Shown: positions 1 to 12,700, numbered from the stretch's first letter. The stretch is DNA of 64,000 bases from Lunularia cruciata (GCA_948567375.1 OX419757.1:33976001-34040000); one strand, 5' to 3'. A program made the numbers and translations. Notes: generated from the sequence alone by a model not told the origin.

Positions 1-3000
1 TGGAGGAAGAAAATAGTGAGAACCCACCAATGGTCAATCATTGGGGTTAAAGAAAAATCACACAGGCAGAAACTGCCTCTATATGTTGTAGGGATGACAA
101 CTGTCTGTAAGACCGATAGATGTTTTATGGGTCTAATAAGAGAAGTCTAGAGTGCACAACTCGTTGAACAAATTCCTGAGAAATTGAAAGATGTGGTGGA
201 TGAGTTTCAAGATGTCTTTCCCAATGATCTACCCTCAGGATTACCACCTAAAAGGCGAGTAGATCACAAAATAGAGACACTCCCGGGGAAGACACCTCCT
301 TGTAAGGCCCCATATTGCCTATCACCTCATGAGTTGGAGGAGTGTAAGACTCAAATTGAGGAGATGCTATAGAAAGGGTTCATCCAACCTAGCGTATCAC
401 CATATGGGGCCCCTGTCTTGATTGTGAAGAAGAAGGATGGTACAATGCGCATGTGCATTGACTATCGGAGTCTCAATCAGCAAACAGTGAAGAACAAATA
501 CCCCTTACCTCGCATGGATGACCTGTTTGATCAACTCCATGGAGCGAGATACTTCACAAAACTGGACTTGCAGAGCGGTTACAATCAAATCCGAACTGCA
601 GAGGAGGATGTGTACAAAACCGCCTTTCAAACCAAGTATGGCCACTTTGAGTATCTTATGATGCCTTTTGGCCTCACCAATGTGCCTGCCACTTTCATGA
701 GCCTAATGAATGACATATTTCGTCCATACTTGGATAAGTCTATTATCTTCTTTGTGGATGATATCTTAGTATATAGTAGCACGATGATAGAACACAAACA
801 ACATCTACGAGAGGTCCTCTAGATTCTAAGACAGAATCAATTGTACGCCAAAATCTCAAAGTGTGAGTTTGGCAAGTCTGAAGTAGACTACTTAGGGCAT
901 ACAATAAGTGCAAAGGACATTCAAGTATTGATAGATAAAATAGAGGTCATTCAAAAATAGAGTGCTCCAGAAGATCAGACTCAACTTAAGAGCTTCTTGG
1001 GGTTGATGAGATTCTATCGTAGATTTATCAAGGACTTCTCCAAGGTTGCACAACCTTTAACGGCACTACTTGGCAAGGAGAAGAAGTGGACATGGGGAAC
1101 TGCACAAGAGTTGGCCTTTCAAGAATTGAAGGCCGCCTTGCTACATGCACCAATCTTGAAGTGGTATGACCCAAAACGTCCAATCAAGTTGGCTACAGAT
1201 GCATCAAGCGTAGCAATAGGAGCAGTCCTACAACAAGAGTGGCATGACGGATGGCATCCAATTGCATATTTCTCTCGAAAGTTGTTACCGGCAGAGCGCA
1301 ACTACCACACCACAGAACGAGAAGAGCTGGCCATTGTTCTAGCAACCAAGCATTGAAAGCACTACCTGGGCAAGAAGGCATTTGTAGTAGAGACAGACCA
1401 CAAACCTCTAGTCTACCTCGAGACACAGAAGGATCTATCTCGTTACCAAATTTGGTGGGCAGAGTGGCGACAACGCTTCAACATGACAATCACCTACGTG
1501 GAAGGTAAGAAGCAACTTGCAGATGCATTCACCCGCATGCCAATGGCCAACAACTTGGTGGTAGAGGTTAAGATTAACCCTGAATTCTGGCAAGAGATTC
1601 TAGCTACTACAAAAACTGATCCACAGATTGTAGAAGCGCAATCATCCAAAGGTGTCACCAGCACCCAAGGACTCACCTTTCGAGATGGCAGATTATGGAT
1701 CCCAAATGTCCCAGAATTACGCACTACCATTCTAGCGGAATTTCATGATTTGTCCATTGTAGCTCATGTTGGAGTGGACAAGACCTTGGTTGCAGTCAAG
1801 TGCCATTACTATTGGCCCAAGATGAGCAACAACATGATGGAATATGTGCGTAGCTGCCTACTTTGTCAACACAACAAAGCTTCTAATAAAGCTCTTGCAG
1901 GGCTCCTCCAACCTCTCCCCACTCCTACCCAACGTTGGGAACAAGTGAGTATGGATCTCGTCTGTGAATTACCCAAGACCACCTCAAGGTTTGACTCCAT
2001 TGTGGTCTTTGTGGAACGGCTAAGCAAAATGATTCATGTACGCCCTACCACCAAGGAGGTGACCGCTCCACAACTAGCTCAACTATACTTAGATGTAGTC
2101 TTTGCTCACCATGGCTTGTCTAGAGTACTCATCACCGATAGAGGCACCCAATTCACCAGTTTGTTTTAGCAAACACTCTTTGGTTTCTTCAAAACCAAGT
2201 TAGCCATGTCTACAACTTACCACCCACAAACAGATGGCCAAACAGAGTGGGCTAATTGCACGATTGAAGACATGTTACGTGGCTTCACCTTAGAAGAGCA
2301 AGAGAGGTGGGACACCCTACTACCGTTGGTGGAATTCACTTACAACAATTCAATGAATGCCTCTACCTAGGTCACTCCGTTCTTCTTCATGTATGGTGAG
2401 CATCCCTTCACACCTTCTAGCTTGATGAAGATCTGTCCAGTGACTACCAAGGTTGATGCAATCAACACATTTGTTTCTAGAATCCAAGAAGGTGTGGAGA
2501 ACGCCAAGCACAGGTTACAGATTGCACAAAATCAACAAAAGCAATATGCTGATGCACACCATAGGCACATGGAGTTCAATGTTGGGGATCAAGTGTGGCT
2601 ATCAACAACCAACCTCACATTAGTTGGATCTCGTAAGCTCAGACCTCCTTTTATTGGGCCTTTCTCAATTCTTTGTCGCATTGGCGCTGTGGCCTATCAC
2701 CCTGAGCTACCACCACACATGAAGATCCATCCAATGTTCCATGTCTCCGTACTACGCAGATATGCTCCCCAATCAGGCCAAGGTCCTTCCACACAGGACA
2801 TTTGACCTTGTCCGACACTCATGCGGATTGAAGTGGAGCGGATTCTCCAAAAGCGCATGCGTGGTACTCACCATCCGTGGGTGGACTATCTAGTACAATG
2901 GAAAGGTTACCTCCTCTATGAAGCAACATGAGAACCCGCTGACAATTTGGCACATGCACCGGTGTTGGTGCAAGCATTTGAGCAACAATTGCACAACGAG

Positions 3001-3015
3001 GACGTTGCGTCTTAA
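1..3015 (+). pseudogene. Ty3/gypsy chromovirus pol (RT, RNase H, integrase, chromodomain), 5' end outside window
   Basis: Retrotransposon polyprotein that would copy the element RNA into DNA and integrate it. All domains lie in frame 1 from base 1 to the terminal TAA at 3013. RT starts near 184 and carries the FVDD form of the catalytic YxDD box near 750. The RT-RNase H linker (FLGLMRFYRRF) is near 990. RNase H has TDAS near 1195. Integrase has the zinc-finger end CLLCQH near 1855, D of SMDLV near 1950, TDRG near 2135 and the DGQTEWAN glutamate near 2235. A chromodomain (VERILQKR, WKGY) lies at 2830-2935. There is no frameshift over 3 kb, but nine in-frame stops occur at 148, 370, 820, 958, 1354, 2167, 2368, 2803 and 2929. 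Every one can be derived from CAG, TGG or CGA by one C-to-T or G-to-A change. The chromodomain places it in the chromovirus branch of Ty3. Confidence 0.95.
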
Positions 3016-3028
3016 AAGGAAGGAGGTC
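3014..3028 (+). other. Polypurine tract of the first Ty3 element
   Basis: An A/G run overlaps the pol stop codon and sits directly before the inferred 3' LTR start. A PPT primes plus-strand DNA synthesis in LTR retrotransposons. Position and composition fit; the LTR start TATAATACC would be a TG-to-TA change of a canonical TG end. Confidence 0.6.
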
Positions 3029-3777
3029 TATAATACCAAGGGTTAGCCATATGATCTAGATGTGAAATTTGGTTTGGTAACATCTAGAATGATTTTATAC
3101 ACGATGGTCAAAATAGATCAGATAGAAGTATCACCAAAAGAGTACTTCTACTAATAGGGCAGAAACTAAAATAGACTTGAGAACCTTAGAACCAATAGCT
3201 AGACATATGATTTAAAGGTGAGAATTGGTTTGGTAACATCTAGAAGGATGTTACACATGATGGACTAAACAGATCAGAAAGAGGTATCACCAAAAGGGGA
3301 CTTCTACTAATAGAGTAGGAACCAAAATATGCTTGAAATCTTTGAAGGCAATTTTGGAGGCCTAAACGGATGAATTAGGCCTCAAAAATGTGCAGTTTCC
3401 CCCCCCCCACCAGAGGAAAGGTTGGCCTTCCCTCCCCCCTGATTAGTCTTGTTGAGAGCTTTCTAATGGTACCTTACGTGATTTTGAGATTCCTACAAGA
3501 AGATTCCCTAAAAGATTCCCTCCAGTCAAAGCTTGTTTGACCAACCAGATAGGACCTAGACCAAACAGGTCACCCATCCAAGTAAGTAATCCAAGGCTGG
3601 AGCTTGCTGACATGTCACCTATCTGTGTCCCTAATCCTATGGTGGAGCTTCCTTGGAGGAGATCCTCTTTGTCTATATAATAAAGAGAAGGTGCTCCCTT
3701 GGGGCATCGAATGTTTGAGTGTGCAATCTGTGTTTTCTCTCTTCTCTTGTCCTTGAAGGATTATAGACTGCCAAGGG
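3029..3777 (+). mobile_element. 3' LTR-like region of the first Ty3 element
   Basis: Non-coding sequence following the PPT. It holds an internal tandem duplication (3045-3345), a poly-C run near 3400, and a TATA-like box (CTATATAATAAA) near 3673 followed by a pyrimidine-rich stretch, as expected for U3-R-U5. The 5' LTR is outside the window, so the right end is a guess. It was placed where gLTR-type coding sequence begins. Confidence 0.5.
3045..3345. repeat. Imperfect tandem duplication, unit about 156 bp
   Basis: The stretch beginning agccatatgatct at 3045 recurs, with scattered changes, as agacatatgattt at 3201. Shared landmarks are TTGGTTTGGTAACATCTAGAA, GTATCACCAAAAG and CTTCTACTAATAG. 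It lies in the U3-like part of the LTR. Confidence 0.8.
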
Positions 3778-3787
3778 TAAGAATGTT

Positions 3788-5063
3788 ATGACTGCATTTG
3801 AAGTGGGGCCCAATAAAGTTACTCTGAAAGGGGGAGAAAGTTTAGAAGAAGAAACTTTGAAGGTGCAAATATTGCAACTTCAAGGCAAGGTGCAAGAAGT
3901 AGAGTGGTCAAAACCCAAAGGCCAAGCTGATGGCGCAAGGTGCAAAGGAGTGGACTATTTTTCCAAAGTAGTTTGTCCATTGTTGATGTTCCTATAGCAA
4001 AAGAAGATAGAGATGGTAAGTGCCAATCTCAAGGTACCGGATGAATTGGCAGTAGTGAAAACTTGGAGTGCGGAAACCTTGTTGTTGCAAAGTAAGTTGA
4101 CAAGGGTGGAGATGGAAGTCAAAGAATGTTGGGTTGAGGAGGTTCTTTGGAGTAAGCACTTTGAGGTGACAAGGGAGGAATTACTCTAGAGTCACGAGGA
4201 GGCAAAGGAGATGACCGTGTTGGTTGCAGTGTTGAAAGGGGAAATTGCATATGTGCATGTAGAGTTAATTCACTCAAAAGCAATTACCGTGGTGTGGAGC
4301 AAGAGTTGGAGAGTCTCAAGAAGAAGGCAACGGAGAAAGATCAAGCTTGGCAACAAGAGTTAGCAGAGTGCAATAGAGAAGAAGATTGGTTGCAAGGGTT
4401 GGTGCGGGATGTAGAGGAGAAAATCTCTATGAATCTAAGAGAGAAGGAGGCATTGAAGGCCAAATTTGAAGACAAGCTCCAAATGTATCGTAGTGAATTG
4501 GAGGAAGAAAGGAAGAAGGAGAAGCTTATGGTCATAGGAGAAGCTGATGAGGTAGAAGGAATTGTCAATGAAATCAAGGCTATGTTGAGCATGGAAGTTG
4601 AATGTAAAATCAAAGGAGGAAGGATTGCATGAGCTGAAATTGTTAGTGCACTAATAATTTCAGCTCATGCAATCTTGCCACTTTGATTAATCTATTAATT
4701 GGTCTGCAGGATTTTGTAGATAAGAAGATGTTAGAGGTAGGAGACAATGTGTATCTCAGACTAGATCTTGTTAGAACAAAGTTAGCTAAACTTCGTAGTG
4801 AGGTACAAGAAGTACAAAGACCCGATGTTGTAGAAGTAGGAGTACAAGTGTCTTTGGAGTTGTTCTTTGAAACCTTAGAGAAGAGTGTGTCAGGAGATAA
4901 AGAGTTGGAACAATTACATGAGACCTCAATTGTAGTTTCTAGTGATGACATTATAGAAATAGAAGAGTTAGGAGTAGAATTAGATAGACCTGAGGATGGT
5001 GAAATTATTGAGGGATCATCGGGTTTGAAAGCCGAGGAAGAAGTAGACATCGGATCGGAGTAG
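3788..5063 (+). pseudogene. Coiled-coil ORF of the gLTR family, 3' part, frameshifted
   Basis: Function unknown. Three reading frames must be joined (3788-3997, 4294-4632, 4683-5063), so at least two frameshifts and several stops break it. The predicted peptide is rich in E, K, L and Q in heptad-like spacing (for example LESLKKKATEKDQAW and KEALKAKFEDKLQMY), typical of a long coiled coil. The conserved block VVCPLL near 3970 and the C-terminal block VDIGSE before the stop at 5061 match the copies at 47525-49254 and 55499-58061. No catalytic motif was recognised. Confidence 0.75.
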
Positions 5064-5179
5064 TAACAATTTTAAGATTTGAAGTGGTAGACATGAAGAG
5101 GTGCATTTTCATTTCAGATCTGTAGGCTTGAAGAGTTGTTAGGGAATGGTATAGTTGTTATAATTGTCGTTTGCTTCAC

Positions 5180-5187
5180 TATTTAAG
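5180..5187 (+). promoter_or_regulatory. Putative LTR core promoter (TATTTAAG) in gLTR copy 1
   Basis: TATTTAAG lies about 117 bp after the ORF stop. The same motif sits at the same place after the ORF in the other copies (49381, 62919, the variant CTTAAG at 55374-55382 on the minus strand, and 9152 in the diverged relative). This fits a U3/R boundary lying downstream of the ORF. Confidence 0.5.
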
Positions 5188-5852
5188 AGTGGCATTCATA
5201 AGAAAATGTTGTTCAGTGCTCATAATTCCCAAGAATAGATAAAGCAAAGTGATGTGAAACAATGCTCGTCATTTGAGCTTAATTCAGAGTTTCAACTTTG
5301 TGTTTGTGTTTGTGAGTGTGTGGAGAAATTTGAAGTGCAAGTCAGTGTGCTTGTTGGATATTGGATTCTGTAGCCTTGATCTTCATTCTGTGTGTATGAT
5401 CTTGAGTGAAGTGCAATTGGAGCAATACCTTGATAGATTTGAGAGGAATTGTAGTGTTGGTAGTATTCTACATTTGTGAGTGCAACACAAAGTTGATGTG
5501 AAGCAATTTTGATCTAGTTGTGCCTTTAGTGGAAGGGTAGAACACAATTCTGAGTCAAAGTCATTTTGCAGTGAAGTGTTGTTTTCAGGGGAATTTGAAT
5601 CATCACAATCAAGATTGTTTGGAAAGATTTGATGGAGTTGTGATTAAGTGTGACCAATTGTCGTTACAAGACTGCAAATCAGCGCTTGTTACTCTCTTCT
5701 GGGTGTAGTTTCTACTTGAGAGATTAAAGAAGAACTCAAGAAGAACTCAAGAAGACGTTTGACTTTGTATTTGGACATTTTTGACCAGAATCTCTATGGG
5801 AGCAAACTCTACTTACTTGATTACCACAAAAGTGATATTTGTCGGGTTTTCA

Positions 5853-6601
5853 CAATGCCTTTGTCAATGTCCACCATACCAATTGGGATGAATGTCTTGC
5901 AATTGTAGAATTTGCCTACAACAATTCCAAATAGGCAAGCACCAAATTTTCTCCTTTCTTTCTCAATTTTGGCCAAGATCCGCTTGTTCCTCCTCCATCT
6001 CAGCTCCCTCATACTTCAATGTTCTTGACCACCATCTCCCAATCTCTCTAACAAGCCAAATCTCCCCTCCTTGTTGCCTAAAATCATCAAAAATAATATG
6101 CGGACCACCATTGTCGTGATCTCACCTTTAAAGTTGGTGATAAAGTCATGTTATCCTCTAGTAACCTACCCCTTCCACTTGATACCCAAGTTTGTAAACT
6201 TGCCTCTAATTGGATAAGACCCTTTGATGTCACCCAAATCATCTCTCCCGTGGCTTATTGACTTGCCTTACCTTGTCATATGCGCATCCACCCTATCTTT
6301 CATATTTCCAAGATAAAACACTTTGTTCCTAACCCATCTTCCTTTTGCTCTTGTGTCCAACCTCCTCCTCCTCCTCCCATCCCTATCAATGATCATGAGG
6401 AGTACAAAGTTGATCGTATCCTTGCACGTCACCACATTCAACAAGGACACCGACAACATACGAAGTATCCTTTGGAAAGGATATCCTCTTCATGATGCCA
6501 CATGGGAACCTCTTTCTCACCTCCAGAATGCACAAAAGGCCATCCAAGAGTTTGAAGCTTCAATGGCAAAGAGGACATCACCAACTAGCGGTGGGGGAAT
6601 A
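5853..6601 (+). pseudogene. Ty3 chromovirus integrase C-terminus plus chromodomain, fragment
   Basis: Conceptual translation in shifting frames gives the integrase core end (VEFAYNNSK near 5900, FGQDPLVPP near 5970), the GPF-type C-terminal region near 6200, and a chromodomain with WKGYP and DATWEP near 6470-6515. A purine-rich PPT (GGTGGGGGAATA) at 6590-6601 precedes the LTR. The order and wording match the minus-strand element at 30053-35710, so both belong to one family. The left part is missing where the giant LTR ends. Confidence 0.85.
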
Positions 6602-7012
6602 TATAACAATATGGAGTTTAGCAACGTAGTTAGTAAGGCTAACAAAGTAGAGAATAAGCCAAATTAGCCCAAAATATTCCAAAAGCATCTAGGAATATTT
6701 TTGGGAAGCTTCTTGACTAGCTTAACTTGCACCCCAAGCAAGTAGCTTCTAGAAGCTTCCAACTAGCTTAGCTTGCACACCAAGTAGGCAGCTTCTAGAA
6801 GGAAGCTTCTTGAGAAGCTTCTTGGTTAACTTGGCTTGCACTCTAAGAAAGCGGCTCAAGGAAGCTTCTTGAGAAGCTTCTTAGGGGCCTTTTATACTAC
6901 CTATAAATACCAAAGCCAAAGCTCATGCTAGGCATTTGGAGTTTTCCCACATTCAAGTGTCCAAATGTGAGTTTCCATTCTCCTATTTCTCTCATTGGGT
7001 TTGGTATTTACA
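6602..7012 (+). mobile_element. 3' LTR of the chromovirus fragment
   Basis: Starts TATAACAATATGGAG (canonical TGTAACAAT with G-to-A) directly after the PPT and ends TATTTACA. Its length of about 411 bp matches the 418-bp LTR at 35293-35710. It holds repeated AAGCTTCTTGAGAAGCTTC motifs and a TATA box (CTATAAATACC) near 6900. Confidence 0.8.
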
Positions 7013-7138
7013 TTTTGGTTTCTCCTATCCTAGAACATTATATGTGGTAGAGACAATTATGAAATTGTTCAAGGTAAAGAGGATACACTATTTGAACAAC
7101 GACACAACTATCTTCTTCAAATATTGGTGATGAGAGGA

Positions 7139-8960
7139 ATTTTTGAATAAGGCTCACATGTTCCATCTTTAAGCAGTCAACCTACTTGAGGAATTGAAGA
7201 AGTATGGTGGAGTGAAATGTCTTGCATCCTTTGCCATTCACTTTTACATGAGGTTAAACCTCCTAACCAAAGTGGAGAGAAAGAAGTTCCCTAGTCATTA
7301 GCATTTGATAGGTCATTTCACTACATAGCCCAAGATAAAGCACTCATTAGAAAATACCAACATTTAGATGATGAGTACAAGAAGAAAGGGAAGTTTGTGA
7401 AGGTGGATGAAGATTGAATGACCACAAAGAATGGGAAAAAGAAGAAGAATTCAATATGTACAAGATCACCAAACCAACAAATAAGTAGAGGAAGAACCCA
7501 TAGATAGTAGAGGTATCTTTGGAGGAGTATGCCAAAGACATGGAGAAGGAAGAAGAGGAGAATTTCCTCACCTTGCAAGGGTCTCAATCATCAAGGTCTA
7601 AAGAAGAAGTGGAAAAATACAAAGATGCCCAATCTACTACATTGGAAGAGCAAGGGGCACAAAAAGAGAAGTTGGTGCAAGTGGAGGAGGATCAAGAAGG
7701 TCCCCACCCCAAAGATGGAGGTCACCTCAAAGGTACCCATAATCAAGAAGTGGACATAACTAGGCCTAAGATGATGAATACAAGACCAAAGGAGAGATGG
7801 AGAAATGAAGAAGAAGAGCACATGCAACTCAAATGTCAAACAGAAGACATGATCAACATGAAAGGCAAAGGGAGAGGGTCTTTGGAGGAAGCACTAGCAA
7901 CAAAGTTTGTATCTCTTTTCAAAGTCCAAGAGAGTAAAGCCACAATACTTGAAGGATCAAAGTTTGTGGGGCCGGTTGAAATTTTTCATTGAAATTTTTA
8001 CTAATATACCAAGACTCTTACCAAGATATTACCAACTACATTCTCTTGTTCAAAGGCTAAATAATAAATCATACAAATAAGAGTAGAGCATGCCAAGGCA
8101 AAGGAGGAAATGGAGGAGATACAAAGCCGATACAAGGAGGAAGCCAAGAAAACAAATGCTCTGATGTAGGAGAACTTCAAGGCAAAGATGTAGACTACTT
8201 TGCTTCTTGTAGAACAAAGGGAGAGGGACAAAGAACTCCAAAGATTGCAAGGGGAGTTGAGAGCCCTTTAGCTTGAAACCAAAGGTAAAAGGTAAACATG
8301 CAAAGAGAAACTAAAGGCAAGGAGCAAGGAAGTGCAAAGCATCCAAGAGGAGATGTAGAAATCCAAGATTCACTTGGTGATGGTTGATATATAGTTTAGC
8401 AAGTACCATAGAAAACTGACCATCTAACTTGAAGAGATGGCTATAGAGCTAGAGAAAGAGGAAAGGGTAGCAGACCAATTCCATTTAGTAGAAGAGATCA
8501 CTCTAAAGGTCCAAATGGCAAGTGGTCACTTGAAAGAGGAAAGAGCAAAGATCTTCAAGCAATTGGAGGATGTTCAGTATCAATATGTGGAGATCTTGGA
8601 GGAAGTAGCTCAAGGGAATAAACAAGCTCAAGTTGCAGATCCAAAGATTGGGGGGAAGGCCTACAATGATGAGAAGCTCAATAGATTAGAGATTAAGTTT
8701 AAGAAGCACATTCCTTGGAAGTTGAACAAATCCACCTACGCCTTCCTCCTAAAAATTGTAGAATATAAGGATTGGATTAACCTCTATATCAAAACTTGTA
8801 GAGGTGAACATTTTTCTTTGGATAATACTTAGGCCAAAGATAGTTTGCTAAAGAAGTTCTTTGTAGTGGTTGGAAGTAATCCTAAAGACCTTTGTAGTGA
8901 GAGTCCTTTAGAGTTGTACAAACCCCTGTAGTTGACACCTTCTAAGTAGTAAGTTTGAAG
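7139..8960 (+). pseudogene. Diverged relative of the gLTR coiled-coil ORF
   Basis: Function unknown. Near 7220-7290 the block FAIHFYMRLNLL corresponds to FAAHFYLGLNLL of the copy at 55499-58061. After it come a lysine/glutamate-rich acidic region (7519-7992, open for 157 codons), then coiled-coil segments broken by stops, then an open 131-codon segment at 8437-8832. The architecture (globular block, acidic middle, coiled coil) is that of the gLTR ORF, but the sequence is much more diverged, so this is an older or separate subfamily. Confidence 0.6.
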
Positions 8961-9720
8961 GACAATTTTGTAAGTTGTCTTTGGGGAAATCTTCACACTT
9001 CCCTAACACGTGTAAAGTATGTAATTAACATGCATGTGCTTAGGATAAGATAACTTAGGAAGTTAGGATTAGCAATGTACAATGTAGATGTAACAAAGAG
9101 ATCTATGTGAGACTTCAACCATTAGATTCCTTCGGAGTGAGCCAAAGAAAGTATTTAAGGCTTAAGCCTAATGTAAATCAAGCTCATTTCTTCATAATCT
9201 AGGATTAGTCAAAGAACTTACAAGTTTTTCTTTATTGTTTGTTGACTATCAATTGCATATCTTTGTTGAGTATGGGCAAGGAACCTTTGTATTGAGAACA
9301 TGTGTACTTGGGTATATGAACCATATGCATACTTGTCTTGGGTGTGTGATCATTAGGGTTTTGAAGGAGTGAAGCAATGTATTGAAGTATCAAGGATGAG
9401 ATGGAGAATTATAAGTACCACGAGATTAAAAAGCAAGACAATTGATCAATATAAAGATCCCTTTGAAGTTTTACCTTTTAGGAAGGATAGAACGTAGTCT
9501 TTATAATTGAAGCCTTTGGAGTGAAGTAACCTTTGGAGTGGAGCAAACTATCACCTTCATGAATTTTTTGGACTCAATCAATAGTGAAAGTGAATTTTTA
9601 GTTTTCTATTTGTTGTATTGCACCATAGAGGTGACACTACACTCTTTTGGGAATGGTTTGTGCCCAAGCGGTTAAATAAGAAATAATAAATCAATTACAA
9701 GTTAGTGGCGTTTCTCTTCA
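8961..9720 (+). mobile_element. Putative 3' tail (R-U5-like) of the diverged gLTR relative
   Basis: Non-coding. TATTTAAGGC at 9152 sits about 200 bp past the last coiled-coil codons, as in the other copies. The T/G-rich leader-like text that follows resembles the tails of copies 1, 3 and 5 in composition but not closely in sequence. The right end was not found. Confidence 0.35.
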
Positions 9721-12700
9721 ATTCTAGTGATTTCATACTTGTATCCTCAAGGGAACTACCTTTCTCCTTGACTTTGTACTATTTGGTCAATATGGAGTCA
9801 CCACATCTACCATATATACATGAATGATAAACATACTTACAAGAGACACGTATGATAAGTAATCAAGAGATATCAATAATCATTTGAAATATTAATTTTA
9901 TAGCTTAGAAGTAAGTTAACATGACTTTACAAACTATGATTCTTGTGATTTGTTAATATTGTGACATGAGTTGAGAAGATAATTTTTAAATTCTTGATTA
10001 AGTGCTCTATTTAATACTTCAAATGCTCGATAATTCATCCAAAGATAAATCCTATCATTTTTATCTTGATGGGCCTTGTATTAATTTGGGTATATTTAAT
10101 TACAATGGATAGTAATTATAAATTAATTTATATTATGATATTAGAATTTTCCATTTATTATTTTTATTTTTATATAGGCATTTTGATATTCTAAAATTTT
10201 ACTAAATATTTATCTAACTTCCAAATCCTAAATCAAAGACTAAATATAATAATTTTGTTACATGATAATAGATTATTTCCTTAAGATGATATACTAAATA
10301 GGAGAAGGAGTGGGTATAAGTAGACAAATAATACAAATTCAATAAAGATAACAATATTTTACAATTTTGTTTGAGTTGATGTAGCATTATAAGATATCAT
10401 TCCTCTAGAGTCTTTAATATGTGTTTCATAAATTATGTAATATAAGATAAAAATAATTTAATATTTCAAATATTTGATTAGTAATAAAATTCCTAAAATA
10501 TAAAGATCATATCTAACTCATTCTTAGTTTCAAGAATCTTTTATATTGATTCTTTACAAGTGTTAAATATTTGATCCTCTTGAAAACATTACTGTCTTTA
10601 TCGCTTATAAGATTGACATTAGGATACCCATTAATAGTTGAATTTTCTTATGTAAATCTTATGCTCTTGCTTCAGAATAAATCTCAAAGATTTTCTTTTT
10701 ATCTTGATAAGACTTGATCTAAAAAGAATGATTTGTTAACAAGAAGAGCATTTTTGCAGTTAATACTTATGTACATCATCTAGGTCATATGCTTTTAAGT
10801 TGGTACAACTAATATAATAAAATATAGCAACACTTTTGACTAATATCAAAAAATTCAAACTTATTATTTGGACAAGAAAAACTCCCATAATGCAATCTAA
10901 GTTTTTAAACAAGTTAGAAACTTTGTAAATTACTAAAGTTGAGTTTTAATTGTCACATAACAAGTCAATGAAGTAGTCTCCTCCTTAGCCACTTAGTTTA
11001 AATTTTAATTTTTTCAACTATAATATTTCATAGATTAGATACTTTTTATGTACTTTTGAATTAGAAATTTTTATCTAGGTTTCTTTGAAATTTTTGAAGA
11101 GTAGAATTCAAAAATCAAATCAGTATAAAATGAAGATTAATTTTGAAATTTTGATATATTAATTTTTAATGTATGAATCCTTTAAAATTATTTTATGTGT
11201 ATGCTTTTAAATCATTCCTCGATAAATTTCCCTTTTGAGTTTGAATAAATAGTCAAGAAAACATGGGTCCAAAATAATTTAAGATCAGTTTCCATATTAG
11301 ATTTGGTGAAGGTTGTATGCTTGCAACTAAGTATACTTATTAGAACTGTTTAGATATAAGAGTTTGCATGATAATTTCAATATGTTGCAGGCATATTTTA
11401 GGTATATAAACTCACAATTTTATTTTGAAACAATATAGCTAGATTATAATTTTCCTTCTCTTCATTGGAATCAAATCTTCTTCTACTATATGATAATTTT
11501 GAGCTATATATTTATCTTTGGTTGGTCTAAAATACCTAATTTGAAATATATTCTTTGACACATAGAGTTCACAAGATTGTATACAAAATGAAATTGTATT
11601 CTGAAAGCATGAATTAACTATAATTCTTTTATAATGATCCAATTTTTCTACAATCTAAGATTTTAAATGAAAGAGAATTTTGTATACCATAGATATCAAG
11701 TCAATCATTAGTTTCAAGTAAATTAGATTCCATTATGTTTGTACTTGATGTTTCATATATCTATAAGTATAGAAATGAAAGATAGGATACCTAACAAGAA
11801 GTGTGCTTTCTAACATTTAGTGAAATTATACCTCTTTGGTGACATATATTAGATAGAAGTATTATAATAAAGCTGTACTTAAAAGTCTATCTGTACTCTC
11901 ATGTCATTAGTTTGTATCTACATCTCATTTTGCACCTTACCAGAGCAAGTAAGATCATCTCTTCCACTCAAATCTATTAATTTAACAAAGTCTTAATTTC
12001 CACTACAATTTTTTTATATAATCTTAAACCTTTAAAATCAAGGATGCAAGTGAAGTATGTACTACAAAACAACATACTCCCATAAGTCAGATATGCTATT
12101 AGGATCAACTATTATAAAACACATCAATTAATTTTGTATACTTAAATTAGTAGAACATTAGTTAAATCAAATGACCAAGCTAGAGATCGTGTTGAGTATA
12201 TCAGCTCATTTATTGAGCAAGCCAAAGACTAACTTGATAATTTTAACTAAGTGTTTTGATATCTTAGCATCTCAATTCCGTGCATTTAGAGTCTTAACTT
12301 CGGTTCAATGAATCAAAATAAAAATATGAATAAAATTCTTAGTATATGATGACGTATTACTCATACCCTTTGCTTCGGTCTTGGTGTAAATTAACTCTGT
12401 AATTATCACCTAGATTCGAGCTAGCATGCGAGAGGAATGCTCATTTGGTGAACTGGAGCGAAGATGCAGTAAAAAGCTTTACCCATGCATGAAAGAAGAC
12501 GTTCTTATCATGTGCTAATTGTCTATCACTCTGTTTCCCAATAGAGAAGGTGCTCTAAAAGCTATGGAACAGATTATTCTTAAATCAAGATGAGTCCATC
12601 AGTTGACACGAAGAATTCCAAGGCGTATAGACTATTCATTAACATCAACAGTTTTGAATAACAAGTAACAAAAGTTTCCCTAATCAGCAACTTACAGACT

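Larger units (their letters stand above)
3780..5852 (+). mobile_element. gLTR copy 1 (5'-truncated giant LTR)
   Basis: Right two thirds of the repeat family best seen at 54669-58475. It contains the 3' part of the coiled-coil ORF (3788-5063), the LTR promoter motif TATTTAAGAG at 5180, and a 3' tail matching the reverse complement of 54669-55450 base for base over long stretches. It ends in GTCGGGTTTTCA near 5852, the counterpart of GGGTTGTCA in other copies. The left end is lost where the preceding Ty3 element begins. The right end abuts integrase sequence of another Ty3 element. Confidence 0.75.

Noticed and set aside
1119-1730. Minus-strand and alternate-frame ORFs over the first pol
   Set aside because: Shadows of the RT-RNase H-integrase reading frame.
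5892-6119. Open 75-codon plus-strand ORF
   Set aside because: Off-frame reading of the integrase C-terminal region.
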